From Diorhabda sublineata (taxonomy: Eukaryota > Arthropoda > Insecta > Coleoptera > Chrysomelidae): 64,000 nt of DNA. The notes below the pieces were generated by a model. It searched no databases. It was given only the letters and a program-made list of their open reading frames with translations, and was not told where the DNA came from. The stretch spans positions 33,928,294-33,992,293 of the forward strand of contig NC_079474.1 in the NCBI RefSeq assembly GCF_026230105.1, written 5' to 3'. Positions 48,118 through 59,735 of the stretch are shown in pieces. Position 1 is the stretch's first letter, and each line of letters starts with the position of its first letter. The position numbers and the translations under genes are program-made.

Positions 48118-51100
48118 GTGGTTTTTGAGCTGCTTCCAAGAAACCAAACGATCAATTCTGATGTTTACTATCAACAATTAATGAAACTGGATGAAGCAAT
48201 CAATGAAAAACGACCAGAATTGTCGAACCGGAAAGGTTTAGTGATAATGCAAAGCCTCACACATCTTTAACAACTCGTGGGAAACTATTGGAGCTTGGCT
48301 GTGGTTTTTAAGCTACTTCCAAGTAACCAAACGATCAATTCTGATGTTTACTATCAACAATTAATGAAACTGGATGAAGGAATCAATTAAAAACGACCAG
48401 AATTGTCGAATCAGAAAGGTTTAGTGATAATGCAAAGCCTCACACATCTTTAACAACTCGTGGGAAACTATTGCACCTTGACTGTGGTTTTTAAGCTACT
48501 TCCAAGTAGCCAAACGATCAATTCTGATGTTTACTATCAACAATTGATGAAACTGGATGAAGGAATCAATTAAAAACGACCAGAATTGTCGAATCGGAAA
48601 GGTTTAGTGATAATGCAAATCCTCACACATCTTTAACAACTCGTGGGAAACTATTGGAGCTTGGCTCTGGTTTTTAAGCTACTTCCAAGTAACCAAACGA
48701 TCAATTCTGATGTTTACTATCAACAATTAATGAAACTGGATGAAGGAATCAATGAAAAACGACCAGAATTGTCGAATCGGAAAGGTTTAGTGATAATGCA
48801 AAGCCTCACACATCTTTAACAACTCGTGGGAAACTATTGCACCTTGACTGTGGTTTTTAAGCTACTTCCAAGTAACCAAACGATCAATTCTGATGTTTAC
48901 TATCAACAATTAATGAAACTGGATGAAGGAATCAATGAAAAACGACCAGAATTGTCGAATCGGAAAGGTTTAGTGATAATGCAGAGCCTCACACATCTTT
49001 AACAACTCGTGGGAAACTATTGCACCTTGACTGTGGTTTTTAAGCTACTTCCAAGTAACCAAACGATCAATTCTGATGTTTACTATCAACAATTAATGAA
49101 ACTGGATGAAGCAATCAATGAAAAACGACCAGAATTGTCGAATCGAAAAGGTTTAGTGATAATGCAAATCCTCACACATCTTTAACAACTCGTGGGAAAC
49201 TATTGGAGCTTGGCTCTGGTTTTTAAGCTACTTCCAAGTAACCAAACGATCAATTCTGATGTTTACTATCAACAATTAATGAAACTGGATGAAGGAATCA
49301 ATGAAAAACGACCAGAATTGTCGAACCGGAAAGGTTTAGTGATAATGCAAAGCCTCACACATCTTTAACAACTCGTGGGAAACTATTGCACCTTGACTGT
49401 GGTTTTTAAGCTACTTCCAAGTAACCAAACGATCAATTCTGATGTTTACTATCAACAATTAATGAAACTGGATGAAGGAATCAATGAAAAACGACCAGAA
49501 TTGTCGAATCGGAAAGGTTTAGTGATAATGCAGAGCCTCACACATCTTTAACAACTCGTGGGAAACTATTGCACCTTGACTGTGGTTTTTAAGCTACTTC
49601 CAAGTAACCAAACGATCAATTCTGATGTTTACTATCAACAATTAATGAAACTGGATGAAGCAATCAATGAAAAACGACCAGAATTGTCGAACCGGAAAGG
49701 TTTAGTGATAATGCAAAGCCTCACACATCTTTAACAACTCGTGGGAAACTATTGGAGCTTGGCTGTGGTTTTTAAGCTACTTCCAAGTAACCAAACGATC
49801 AATTCTGATGTTTACTATCAACAATTAATGAAACTGGATGAAGGAATCAATTAAAAACGACCAGAATTGTCGAATCGGAAAGGTTTAGTGATAATGCAAA
49901 GCCTCACACATCTTTAACAACTCGTGGGAAACTATTGCACCTTGACTGTGGTTTTTAAGCTACTTCCAAGTAGCCAAACGATCAATTCTGATGTTTACTA
50001 TCAACAATTAATGAAACTGGATGAAGGAATCAATTAAAAACGACCAGAATTGTCGAATCAGAAAGGTTTAGTGATAATGCAAAGCCTCACACATCTTTAA
50101 CAACTCGTGGGAAACTATTGCACCTTGACTGTGGTTTTTAAGCTACTTCCAAGTAGCCAAACGATCAATTCTGATGTTTACTATCAACAATTAATGAAAC
50201 TGGATGAAGGAATCAATGAAAAACGACCAGAATTGTCGAATCGGAAAGGTTTAGTGATAATGCAAAGCCTCACACATCTTTAACAACTCGTGGGAAACTA
50301 TTGGAGCTTGGCTCTGGTTTTTAAGCTACTTCCAAGTAACCAAACGATCAATTCTGATGTTTACTATCAACAATTAATGAAACTGGATGAAGGAATCAAT
50401 GAAAAACGACCAGAATTGTCGAACCGGAAAGGTTTAGTGATAATGCAAAGCCTCACACATCTTTAACAACTCGTGGGAAACTATTGGAGCTTGGCTGTGG
50501 TTTTTAAGCTACTTCCAAGTAACCAAACGATCAATTCTGATGTTTACTATCAACAATTAATGAAACTGGATGAAGGAATCAATTAAAAACGACCAGAATT
50601 GTCGAATCAGAAAGGTTTAGTGATAATGCAAAGCCTCACACATCTTTAACAACTCGTGGGAAACTATTGCACCTTGACTGTGGTTTTTAAGCTACTTCCA
50701 AGTAGCCAAACGATCAATTCTGATGTTTACTATCAACAATTAATGAAACTGGATGAAGGAATCAATGAAAAACGACCAGAATTGTCGAATCGGAAAGGTT
50801 TAGTGATAATGCAGAGCCTCACACATCTTTAACAACTCGTGGGAAACTATTGCACCTTGACTGTGGTTTTTAAGCTACTTCCAAGTAACCAAACGATCAA
50901 TTCTGATGTTTACTATCAACAATTAATGAAACTGGATGAAGGAATCAATTAAAAACGACCAGAATTGTCGAATCGGAAAGGTTTAGTGATAATGCAAAGC
51001 CTCACACATCTTTAACAACTCGTGGGAAACTATTGGAGCTTGGCTCTGGTTTTTAAGCTACTTCCAAGTAACCAAACGATCAATTCTGATGTTTACTATC

Positions 51101-54100
51101 AACAATTAATGAAACTGGATGAAGGAATCAATTAAAAACGACCAGAATTGTCGAATCGGAAAGGTTTAGTGATAATGCAAAGCCTCACACATCTTTAACA
51201 ACTCGTGGGAAACTATTGGAGCTTGACTGTGGTTTTTAAGCTACTTCCAAGTAGCCAAACGATCAATTCTGATGTTTACTATCAACAATTAATGAAACTG
51301 GATGAAGGAATCAATTAAAAACGACCAGAATTGTCGAATCAGAAAGGTTTAGTGATAATGCAAAGCCTCACACATCTTTAACAACTCGTGGGAAACTATT
51401 GCACCTTGACTGTGGTTTTTAAGCTACTTCCAAGTAGCCAAACGATCAATTCTGATGTTTACTATCAACAATTAATGAAACTGGATGAAGGAATCAATGA
51501 AAAACGACCAGAATTGTCGAACCGGAAAGGTTTAGTGATAATGCAAAGCCTCACACATCTTTAACAACTCGTGGGAAACTATTGCACCTTGACTGTGGTT
51601 TTTAAGCTACTTCCAAGTAACCAAACGATCAATTCTGATGTTTACTATCAACAATTAATGAAACTGGATGAAGGAATCAATGAAAAACGACCAGAATTGT
51701 CGAATCGGAAAGGTTTAGTGATAATGCAGAGCCTCACACATCTTTAACAACTCGTGGGAAACTATTGCACCTTGACTGTGGTTTTTAAGCTACTTCCAAG
51801 TAACCAAACGATCAATTCTGATGTTTACTATCAACAATTAATGAAACTGGATGAAGCAATCAATGAAAAACGACCAGAATTGTCAAATCGGAAAGGTTTA
51901 GTGATAATGCAAAGCCTCACACATCTTTAACAACTCGTGGGAAACTATTGGAGCTTGGCTGTGGTTTTTAAGCTACTTCCAAGTAACCAAACGATCAATT
52001 CTGATGTTTACTATCAACAATTAATGAAACTGGATGAAGGAATCAATTAAAAACGACCAGAATTGTCGAATCGGAAAGGTTTAGTGATAATGCAAAGCCT
52101 CACACATCTTTAACAACTCGTGGGAAACTATTGCACCTTGACTGTGGTTTTTAAGCTACTTCCAAGTAGCCAAACGATCAATTCTGATGTTTACTATCAA
52201 CAATTAATGAAACTGGATGAAGGAATCAATTAAAAACGACCAGAATTGTCGAATCAGAAAGGTTTAGTGATAATGCAAAGCCTCACACATCTTTAACAAC
52301 TCGTGGGAAACTATTGCACCTTGACTGTGGTTTTTAAGCTACTTCCAAGTAGCCAAACGATCAATTCTGATGTTTACTATCAACAATTAATGAAACTGGA
52401 TGAAGGAATCAATGAAAAACGACCAGAATTGTCGAATCGGAAAGGTTTAGTGATAATGCAAAGCCTCACACATCTTTAACAACTCGTGGGAAACTATTGC
52501 ACCTTGACTGTGGTTTTTAAGCTACTTCCAAGTAACCAAACGATCAATTCTGATGTTTACTATCAACAATTAATGAAACTGGATGAAGGAATCAATGAAA
52601 AACGACCAGAATTGTCGAATCGGAAAGGTTTAGTGATAATGCAGAGCCTCACACATCTTTAACAACTCGTGGGAAACTATTGCACCTTGACTGTGGTTTT
52701 TAAGCTACTTCCAAGTAACCAAACGATCAATTCTGATGTTTACTATCAACAATTAATGAAACTGGATGAAGCAATCAATGAAAAACGACCAGAATTGTCG
52801 AATCGAAAAGGTTTAGTGATAATGCAAATCCTCACACATCTTTAACAACTCGTGGGAAACTATTGGAGCTTGGCTCTGGTTTTTAAGCTACTTCCAAGTA
52901 ACCAAACGATCAATTCTGATGTTTACTATCAACAATTAATGAAACTGGATGAAGGAATCAATGAAAAACGACCAGAATTGTCGAATCGAAAAGGTTTAGT
53001 GATAATGCAAATCCTCACACATCTTTAACAACTCGTGGGAAACTATTGGAGCTTGGCTGTGGTTTTTAAGCTACTTCCAAGTAACCAAACGATCAATTCT
53101 GATGTTTACTATCAACAATTAATGAAACTGGATGAAGGAATCAATGAAAAACGACCAGAATTGTCAAATCGGAAAGGTTTAGTGATAATGCAAATCCTCA
53201 CACATCTTTAACAACTCGTGGGAAACTATTGGAGCTTGGCTGTGGTTTTTAAGCTACTTCCAAGTAACCAAACGATCAATTCTGATGTTTACTATCAACA
53301 ATTAATGAAACTGGATGAAGGAATCAATGAAAAACGACCAGAATTGTCGAATCGGAAAGGTTTAGTGATAATGCAAAGCCTCACACATCTTTAACAACTC
53401 GTGGGAAACTATTGGAGCTTGGCTGTGGTTTTTAAGCTACTTCCAAGTAACCAAACGATCAATTCTGATGTTTACTATCAACAATTAATGAAACTGGATG
53501 AAGGAATCAATTAAAAACGACCAGAATTGTCGAATCAGAAAGGTTTAGTGATAATGCAAAGCCTCACACATCTTTAACAACTCGTGGGAAACTATTGCAC
53601 CTTGACTGTGGTTTTTAAGCTACTTCCAAGTAGCCAAACGATCAATTCTGATGTTTACTATCAACAATTAATGAAACTGGATGAAGGAATCAATGAAAAA
53701 CGACCAGAATTGTCGAATCGGAAAGGTTTAGTGATAATGCAAAGCCTCACACATCTTTAACAACTCGTGGGAAACTATTGCACCTTGACTGTGGTTTTTA
53801 AGCTACTTCCAAGTAACCAAACGATCAATTCTGATGTTTACTATCAACAATTAATGAAACTGGATGAAGGAATCAATGAAAAACGACCAGAATTGTCGAA
53901 TCGGAAAGGTTTAGTGATAATGCAGAGCCTCACACATCTTTAACAACTCGTGGGAAACTATTGCACCTTGACTGTGGTTTTTAAGCTACTTCCAAGTAAC
54001 CAAACGATCAATTCTGATGTTTACTATCAACAATTAATGAAACTGGATGAAGCAATCAATGAAAAACGACCAGAATTGTCAAATCGGAAAGGTTTAGTGA

Positions 54101-55437
54101 TAATGCAAAGCCTCACACATCTTTAACAACTCGTGGGAAACTATTGGAGCTTGGCTGTGGTTTTTAAGCTACTTCCAAGTAACCAAACGATCAATTCTGA
54201 TGTTTACTATCAACAATTAATGAAACTGGATGAAGGAATCAATTAAAAACGACCAGAATTGTCGAATCGGAAAGGTTTAGTGATAATGCAAAGCCTCACA
54301 CATCTTTAACAACTCGTGGGAAACTATTGCACCTTGACTGTGGTTTTTAAGCTACTTCCAAGTAACCAAACGATCAATTCTGATGTTTACTATCAACAAT
54401 TAATGAAACTGGATGAAGGAATCAATGAAAAACGACCAGAATTGTCAAATCGGAAAGGTTTAGTGATAATGCAAATCCTCACACATCTTTAACAACTCGT
54501 GGGAAACTATTGGAGCTTGGCTGTGGTTTTTAAGCTACTTCCAAGTAACCAAACGATCAATTCTGATGTTTACTATCAACAATTAATGAAACTGGATGAA
54601 GGAATCAATGAAAAACGACCAGAATTGTCGAATCGGAAAGGTTTAGTGATAATGCAAAGCCTCACACATCTTTAACAACTCGTGGGAAACTATTGGAGCT
54701 TGGCTGTGGTTTTTAAGCTACTTCCAAGTAACCAAACGATCAATTCTGATGTTTACTATTAACAATTAATGAAACTGAATGAAGGAATCAATGAAAAACG
54801 ACCAGAATTGTCGAATCGGAAAGGTTTAGTGATAATGCAAATCCTCACACATCTTTAACAACTCGTGGGAAACTATTGGAGCTTGGCTGTGGTTTTTAAG
54901 CTACTTCCAAGTAACCAAACGATCAATTCTGATGTTTACTATCAACAATTAATGAAACTGGATGAAGGAATCAATGAAAAACGACCAGAATTGTCGAATC
55001 GGAAAGGTTTAGTGATAATGCAAAGCCTCACACATCTTTAACAACTCGTGGGAAACTATTGGAGCTTGGCTGTGGTTTTTAAGCTACTTCCAAGTAACCA
55101 AACGATCAATTCTGATGTTTACTATTAACAATTAATGAAACTGAATGAAGGAATCAATGAAAAACGACCAGAATTGTCGAATCGGAAAGGTTTAGTGATA
55201 ATGCAAATCCTCACACATCTTTAACAACTCGTGGGAAACTATTGGAGCTTGGCTGTGGTTTTTAAGCTACTTCCAAGTAACCAAACGATCAATTCTGATG
55301 TTTACTATCAACAATTAATGAAACTGGATGAAGCAATCAATGAAAAACGACCAGAATTGTCGAATCGGAAAGGTTTATTAATAATGCAAAGCCTCACACA
55401 TCTTCAACAACTCGTGGGAAACTATTGGAGCTTGGCT
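48118..55437 (+). repeat. 183-bp satellite, 40 tandem copies of a mariner transposase segment
   Basis: gtggttttta starts at 48118, 48301, 48484 and every 183 bp to 55255, giving exactly 40 units with no length change. In the mariner reading, each unit runs from VVFKLLPSNQTINSDVYYQQ, through LMKLDE-INEKRPELSN, to the catalytic-type DNAKPHTSLTTRGKLLELG block. A frameshift lies between RKGLV and DNA. Variant sites are aacc/agcc, gcaatcaatg/ggaatcaatg/ggaatcaatt, accgg/atcgg/atcag/atcga, aaagcc/aaatcc/agagcc and ggagcttggct/gcaccttgact. The unit boundary joins ..cttggctg to gtggttttt, where the source gene reads cttggctgg downstream and gttgtggttt upstream, a short tg/gtgg microhomology. Edge units keep more ancestral features (unit 1 ttttgagctgc; unit 40 cttcaac). 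Confidence 0.98.
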
Positions 55438-55674
55438 GGGAAGTGATGCCACATCTCCCATATAACCTTGATCTGGCATCATCTGATTACCAATTATTTC
55501 GAATTTTGCATAATTCTTTGAATGGCCAAACTTTCATAATTAACGATGACCTTCAATCGCACTTGGTTCAGTTTTTTGCTGATAAAGACTAGAAATTTTA
55601 TGAGCGCGTAATCATGAAGCTGAAATTGATCTCAAAAGGTCATTGAACGAAATGAAAGATTTATAATTGATTAA
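55438..55674 (+). pseudogene. Unamplified C-terminal part of the mariner transposase
   Basis: Directly follows the last satellite unit and continues its ancestral frame: ELGWEVMPHLPY (the family has HPPYSPDLAPSDY), then SSDYQLFRILHNSLNGQTF, then SHLVQFFADKD, a stop, KFYERVIMKL, and a degenerate KVIERNERFIID end at 55674. The third catalytic Asp (D of SSDY) is kept. The in-frame stop after ADKD inactivates it. Confidence 0.85.
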
Positions 55675-55744
55675 AAACTATTCTTGGTTAATAAAAAGTA
55701 TTCAGTTTTGAAATACAAAATCGAAATTACTTTCTCCCCAACTA

Positions 55745-56010
55745 ATATATATGAATGACTAATCTAACAAAAATTTGAAAAAAAAAATATAATTCCGATG
55801 TGAAATTGTATTCAAACATGTTCAGAACCGAATTAAAACAAAAAATGATCTATGGAGAATACGTCATTCATTTTTTTCTACTGTATCCCCATTTTTTTTT
55901 TAAATTTAAATGAAGTGAAGGATTGATAGAAAGACCTTATTTATATTATTACGACTTAACTATTAGATTGATTCAATTAATGTTAAATTAGAACATCGAT
56001 ATCCTGGAAA
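55745..56010. other. AT-rich spacer, no gene seen
   Basis: Short A/T-rich stretch between the mariner end and the dispersed repeat; nothing recognised. Confidence 0.5.
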
Positions 56011-56019
56011 GGTTTGAAA

Positions 56020-56193
56020 CATTTTCATCTATATAATAAATGTTGTTTTGTGATCTTTCAATCTATTTCCTTAATATTGAGATGTTTGTCTTATATTAGC
56101 ATCACCATTAAGATAATAATTGACGATTTGGTGTTTGGTATTTTAGATAAAAATTTACTATATATTCTGTTTTTGTTTTATGTGTATATCTAT
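56020..56193 (+). repeat. Dispersed repeat interrupted by the foldback element
   Basis: Matches 43485-43640 (gtgatctttcaatctattt, atattgagatgtttgtctta, atatattctg). It ends in atctat, which is duplicated after the foldback at 56719-56724. Confidence 0.75.
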
Positions 56194-56718
56194 GTGAAGA
56201 AATAGTATTTCTTTAGTTTTAATACGGTTTACTTTATTTACCTGTAGGTTATGATGTCTATGATAGATCTGTCATGGATGTCATAAATGTCACCGTCACA
56301 AGTGTCAATTTTGATTGACAGAATAAGATAATAGAGGTTAATTAATGTAGGTCAAGAAATCTCGCTTATTTAAGGAAGAATTGAAGAAATAAACATTAAA
56401 TGTCGTTTTTTTGTTATTTAGGTGAGATTTAATTATGTAATATAATGTTTTTAGAGCAACAACACATGTGTTTATTTCAATTAATTTGAAAATCATCTTA
56501 CAAAACGACATTTAATGTTTATTACTTCAACTCTTTCTTGAATAAGCGATATTTCTTGACCTACATTAATTAACCTCTATTATCTTATTGTAATCAATCA
56601 AAATTGACACTTGTGACAGTGACATTTGTGACATCCATGACAGATCTATCATAGACATCATAACCTACAGGTAAATAAAGTAAACCGTATTAAAACTAAA
56701 GAAATACTATTTCTTTAC
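56194..56718. mobile_element. 525-bp foldback/MITE element with ~216-bp inverted arms and 6-bp target duplication
   Basis: The left arm 56194-56410 (gtgaagaaatagtatttctt ... aacattaaatgtcgttttt) is the near-perfect reverse complement of the right arm 56501-56718. A ~90-bp spacer is unique to the centre. Both ends read gt[g/a]aagaaatagtattt. The direct repeat atctat stands at 56188-56193 and 56719-56724, and the related sequence at 43.63 kb has a single atctat at the same place. No ORF, so it is non-autonomous. The few mismatches between arms suggest a fairly recent insertion or arm homogenisation. Superfamily unclear. Confidence 0.92.
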
Positions 56719-56759
56719 ATCTATTAAATAAACTTGGCATTTTTGAGGATTTTTCTTAT

Positions 56760-59329
56760 GTATATTAATCAAAATTTCATTAAATATTTAGATTATTCTG
56801 TGTAACGATATTTAAAATGATGGTACTAAATGTTGGATTAGTTAGTAGGTTTTTATACCCCATATAAAAATAAACTATAATCTTCAAATTTCGATATTAG
56901 TATCTAAAAATCATTTATTCTTAAACAAATTATGTATATAAATAAATCTAATATGAGTAAAAGTTTTCCTTAATAGATTTTCTTACTAATGTTGTCTCTA
57001 ATTTCCGGAACTAAGATCTAGGATCGGGGACCACCCTTGAAGCAATCTTCCCCAAAGTGAGTCGGGAACTCCCGAACCGATGACAACGGGGCTTACCTAA
57101 TGATCCAACTGAAATTAACGTGGCAATCTTCTTTGATGAATTAGCACTAGTAATGAATGGAACTTGTAAGAAAAATACCCGAGGGAATAATGGGAGTGTC
57201 ATTACGATATTGGTGATGAATCTGCACAAATATAACTTTAGTTTTATTTGTCTTATATAATTCCTCGATTTTACTTTATTATAAAATAACTTTTTGGTTG
57301 TTTACGTCCCCGATATTTCTCCGCCCACGTAACGCGATTTATCAAGTGGATAATTGAGTTTTGTAAAGTGTTTTAATTAGGAATCGCATCAATGGAACGT
57401 ATTTGTTTCGCATGATTCGGAATTAGGATCAGATCAAGACGAATTCTAGTGGAATAAGTAGTAAATAACCAAGAATTTCCTATCTGTATTCAAGACCAAA
57501 TAAATACGAAAATAATGATCGACACCAGCCGATTAAAATCATCGATTAATTCAAAAATGCTTAATAAAGATTTTAAAACAAAAAATTTTGGTAGTTTACG
57601 TCGAAATACAGAAAAACTTTAGGGGAAAGACGTAGAAAGCGATAAACTTTGAGATTGAAATCGTATATTTGACATGCGGTTATAAATAGAAATCTAAGAA
57701 TTAGGGAAAATTAAAATATATTTTTCATGATACATACAACTGAATTATAAATTATTCCTACTATTCTATCATTTCCTGTTAACGTTAACAAAGATTTGAT
57801 ATCAGAAAAACGGGATTCTTGATACGATTTATCAAATCAATAGGTTACTTTTCTTCTTCTTTTTTCTTAAGACTTAGTCTTCTTTCTTCTACTATTCAGT
57901 GTCTTAAGAAACAGATGTCTAGCTTACGTGACATTTCTTGGAAGGCTGCTCCTCGAATCAAGGTAAGAAATGTACATTTTGTGATAGAAAACATAAAATG
58001 GAAAAACTTACTTGAATGCGATAATAAATAGCTTCGAAATAGTATACTCAACAACATTTTGGACGAATGATGTGTCCACAAATTCATTGACAAGTGAAAT
58101 TAAGGTTAAATAATGACAGTTTATTATTGACAGTGATGTAATTAAATAAAAGGTTAAAAATCTTACACTTGACGAAAGTGCTGATGCAATGTATTCATGA
58201 ATATTCTACAAGTTTAAATAATATGCTGGTAGGGCTTGACCACGATCTTCAGTGCAATGCTCGGCATCAATAGACAAAACCTGGATACAGAATGGAAAAC
58301 TAAAATACAGTATGTCGTAGAATGGACGGACGTGTCACTAACGTCGAAAATATATCCCGATCAACGATATTCTGGGGACGATGATTAACAAACTTTATTT
58401 AACAATTAATCATACTTTGACGTTTTAACCGAGTTTATTTGCTATGAAACACGGATCTATTTAAACAATCTAAAGATGAAACATTTACCAGAAACCGTTG
58501 CAACGAGTGTTCGAAATCCGCCCAGATAATGGAGTTATTAATGCAAATATGAATGTGGTATTGAACTTACACCAAATTCAGCATTTAGTATGACAATTTT
58601 TGCATATAAGCCCAAAGAATGATGCCAAAAAGCTTGCTGAATGCACTCTATATAACGTCATATTCTCTAATGAAATGATACGAATTTGTAAAGTTACGTG
58701 ATGATAAAACACTTAGAAGAAAAGTTAATAAGCTTAAAAATTAATAAACATTCACATATATCCAACAAACTGTCCTACTGGTCTTTCACGAGTGGTACTA
58801 AATCACGTCCATACGTAGTACGATTAACCAGTACTCAATCTTGATCTCAAACCGTTATGGAACAAATAATCTAGTAATTGAAAGCTTTACAGCATCCAGT
58901 TGAAGATCTAGATCAACTGTCATTTATACTATAGGATCAATTTTGAGTATGCCAAGAAGATAAACCAACCAACAAATTATATAATTAACTTTTTGGCTTT
59001 TTCTTTTAAAATCGTTATTCTGTCTCTTACTATCCAAATTGTTTCTCAATTATTTCTCGATCGGTAATTTCCGGTTGAATTTAATTCCGGCAAACTCGTA
59101 TCCGCATCGGGGGTGGCATAGATTATAGATTTAATCAGCGGGAGTCATTTGGGCGTATCAGGATCGAATCACTCGCTAAAGTGGTTTGAAAAAATTCTCG
59201 GGAAAAAATAATTCAATTAAATAAGTTTTGCCTTTAGGAGTAATCAAGGGTGACGAAGGATTCTATCGGGTGTACCGTTAGATCTGTTATGGTGTAATTA
59301 AAATAGAACAATTTGACAATAACAATATT
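56760..59329. other. AT-rich spacer, no gene seen
   Basis: No supported gene. 57005-57200 is distinctly less AT-rich (gggaactcccgaaccgatga) with a 72-codon minus-strand ORF ending GKIASRVVPDPRS. It may be a fragment of something conserved, but I could not name it. Confidence 0.45.
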
Positions 59330-59735
59330 AATAAATAAATATAAATATTTATAATTTGATATGGATTGATTGTTTTTCAAAACCAATTGTCGATTGAGAT
59401 ACCTCCAAAATATGTGATTTGAACGCATATATCGCTTCTTCAGGATCCTCTAGGATACCAAACCAGGAAAGTACGGTAGATAACCCATCAACTGAAAGTC
59501 TTGTCATGGTGGGGAATGATTAGTTTTGTGCGATTGGTTTCCCTGATAAATAACTGCTGGTGTACTATTCAAAAGTAGCTTTTGTGGGATTTGATTCGCT
59601 CGAAAGATCCACACGATCGATTTTTGTCCGGTTCATATGCTTGGATCCATGATTCGTCGACTATCACGATCTTATAGACTTCGGAAAACCAGCGAAACAC
59701 GCTGTCGTCGAACCCTCGTAGCTACTTTATAATTT
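59330..59735 (-). mobile_element. Mariner relic, minus strand
   Basis: Minus-strand pieces of one transposase in order. 59670-59610: VIVDESWIQAYEPDKN (family DESWIYAYEPE, first catalytic Asp). 59515-59495: LIIPHHDKT (family IIxHHDNA, second Asp). 59440-59370: EEAIYAFKSHILEVSQS. The A/T-rich end at 59330-59370 resembles the 3' end of the 29865-30413 copy, placing it in the same family. Stops and frameshifts throughout. Confidence 0.8.

Larger units (their letters stand above)
48032..55744 (+). mobile_element. Mariner element whose middle is expanded into a satellite
   Basis: 48041-48117 encodes PAKTTWKAEIQQKKFVLLVW and WDYKDV, the mariner block leading to the first-half WWD motif. 48118-55437 is the 40-fold 183-bp array. 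55438-55674 then continues the same transposase: WEVMPHLPYNLDLASSDYQL, LNGQTFIINDDLQSHLVQFF, ADKD, a stop, KFYERVIMKL, and the C-terminal end to the taa at 55672. 55723-55744 (gaaattactttctccccaac, then ta) looks like the right terminal repeat, since mariners of this group begin TTAGTTGG...AAAGTAATTTC. The 5' third and the left end were not recognised. Dead: stops, frameshifts and the array itself. Confidence 0.85.

Noticed and set aside
55231..55446. 71-codon ORF MGNYWSLAVVF...
   Set aside because: It is the last satellite unit read in one frame, with the stop lost; not an independent gene.
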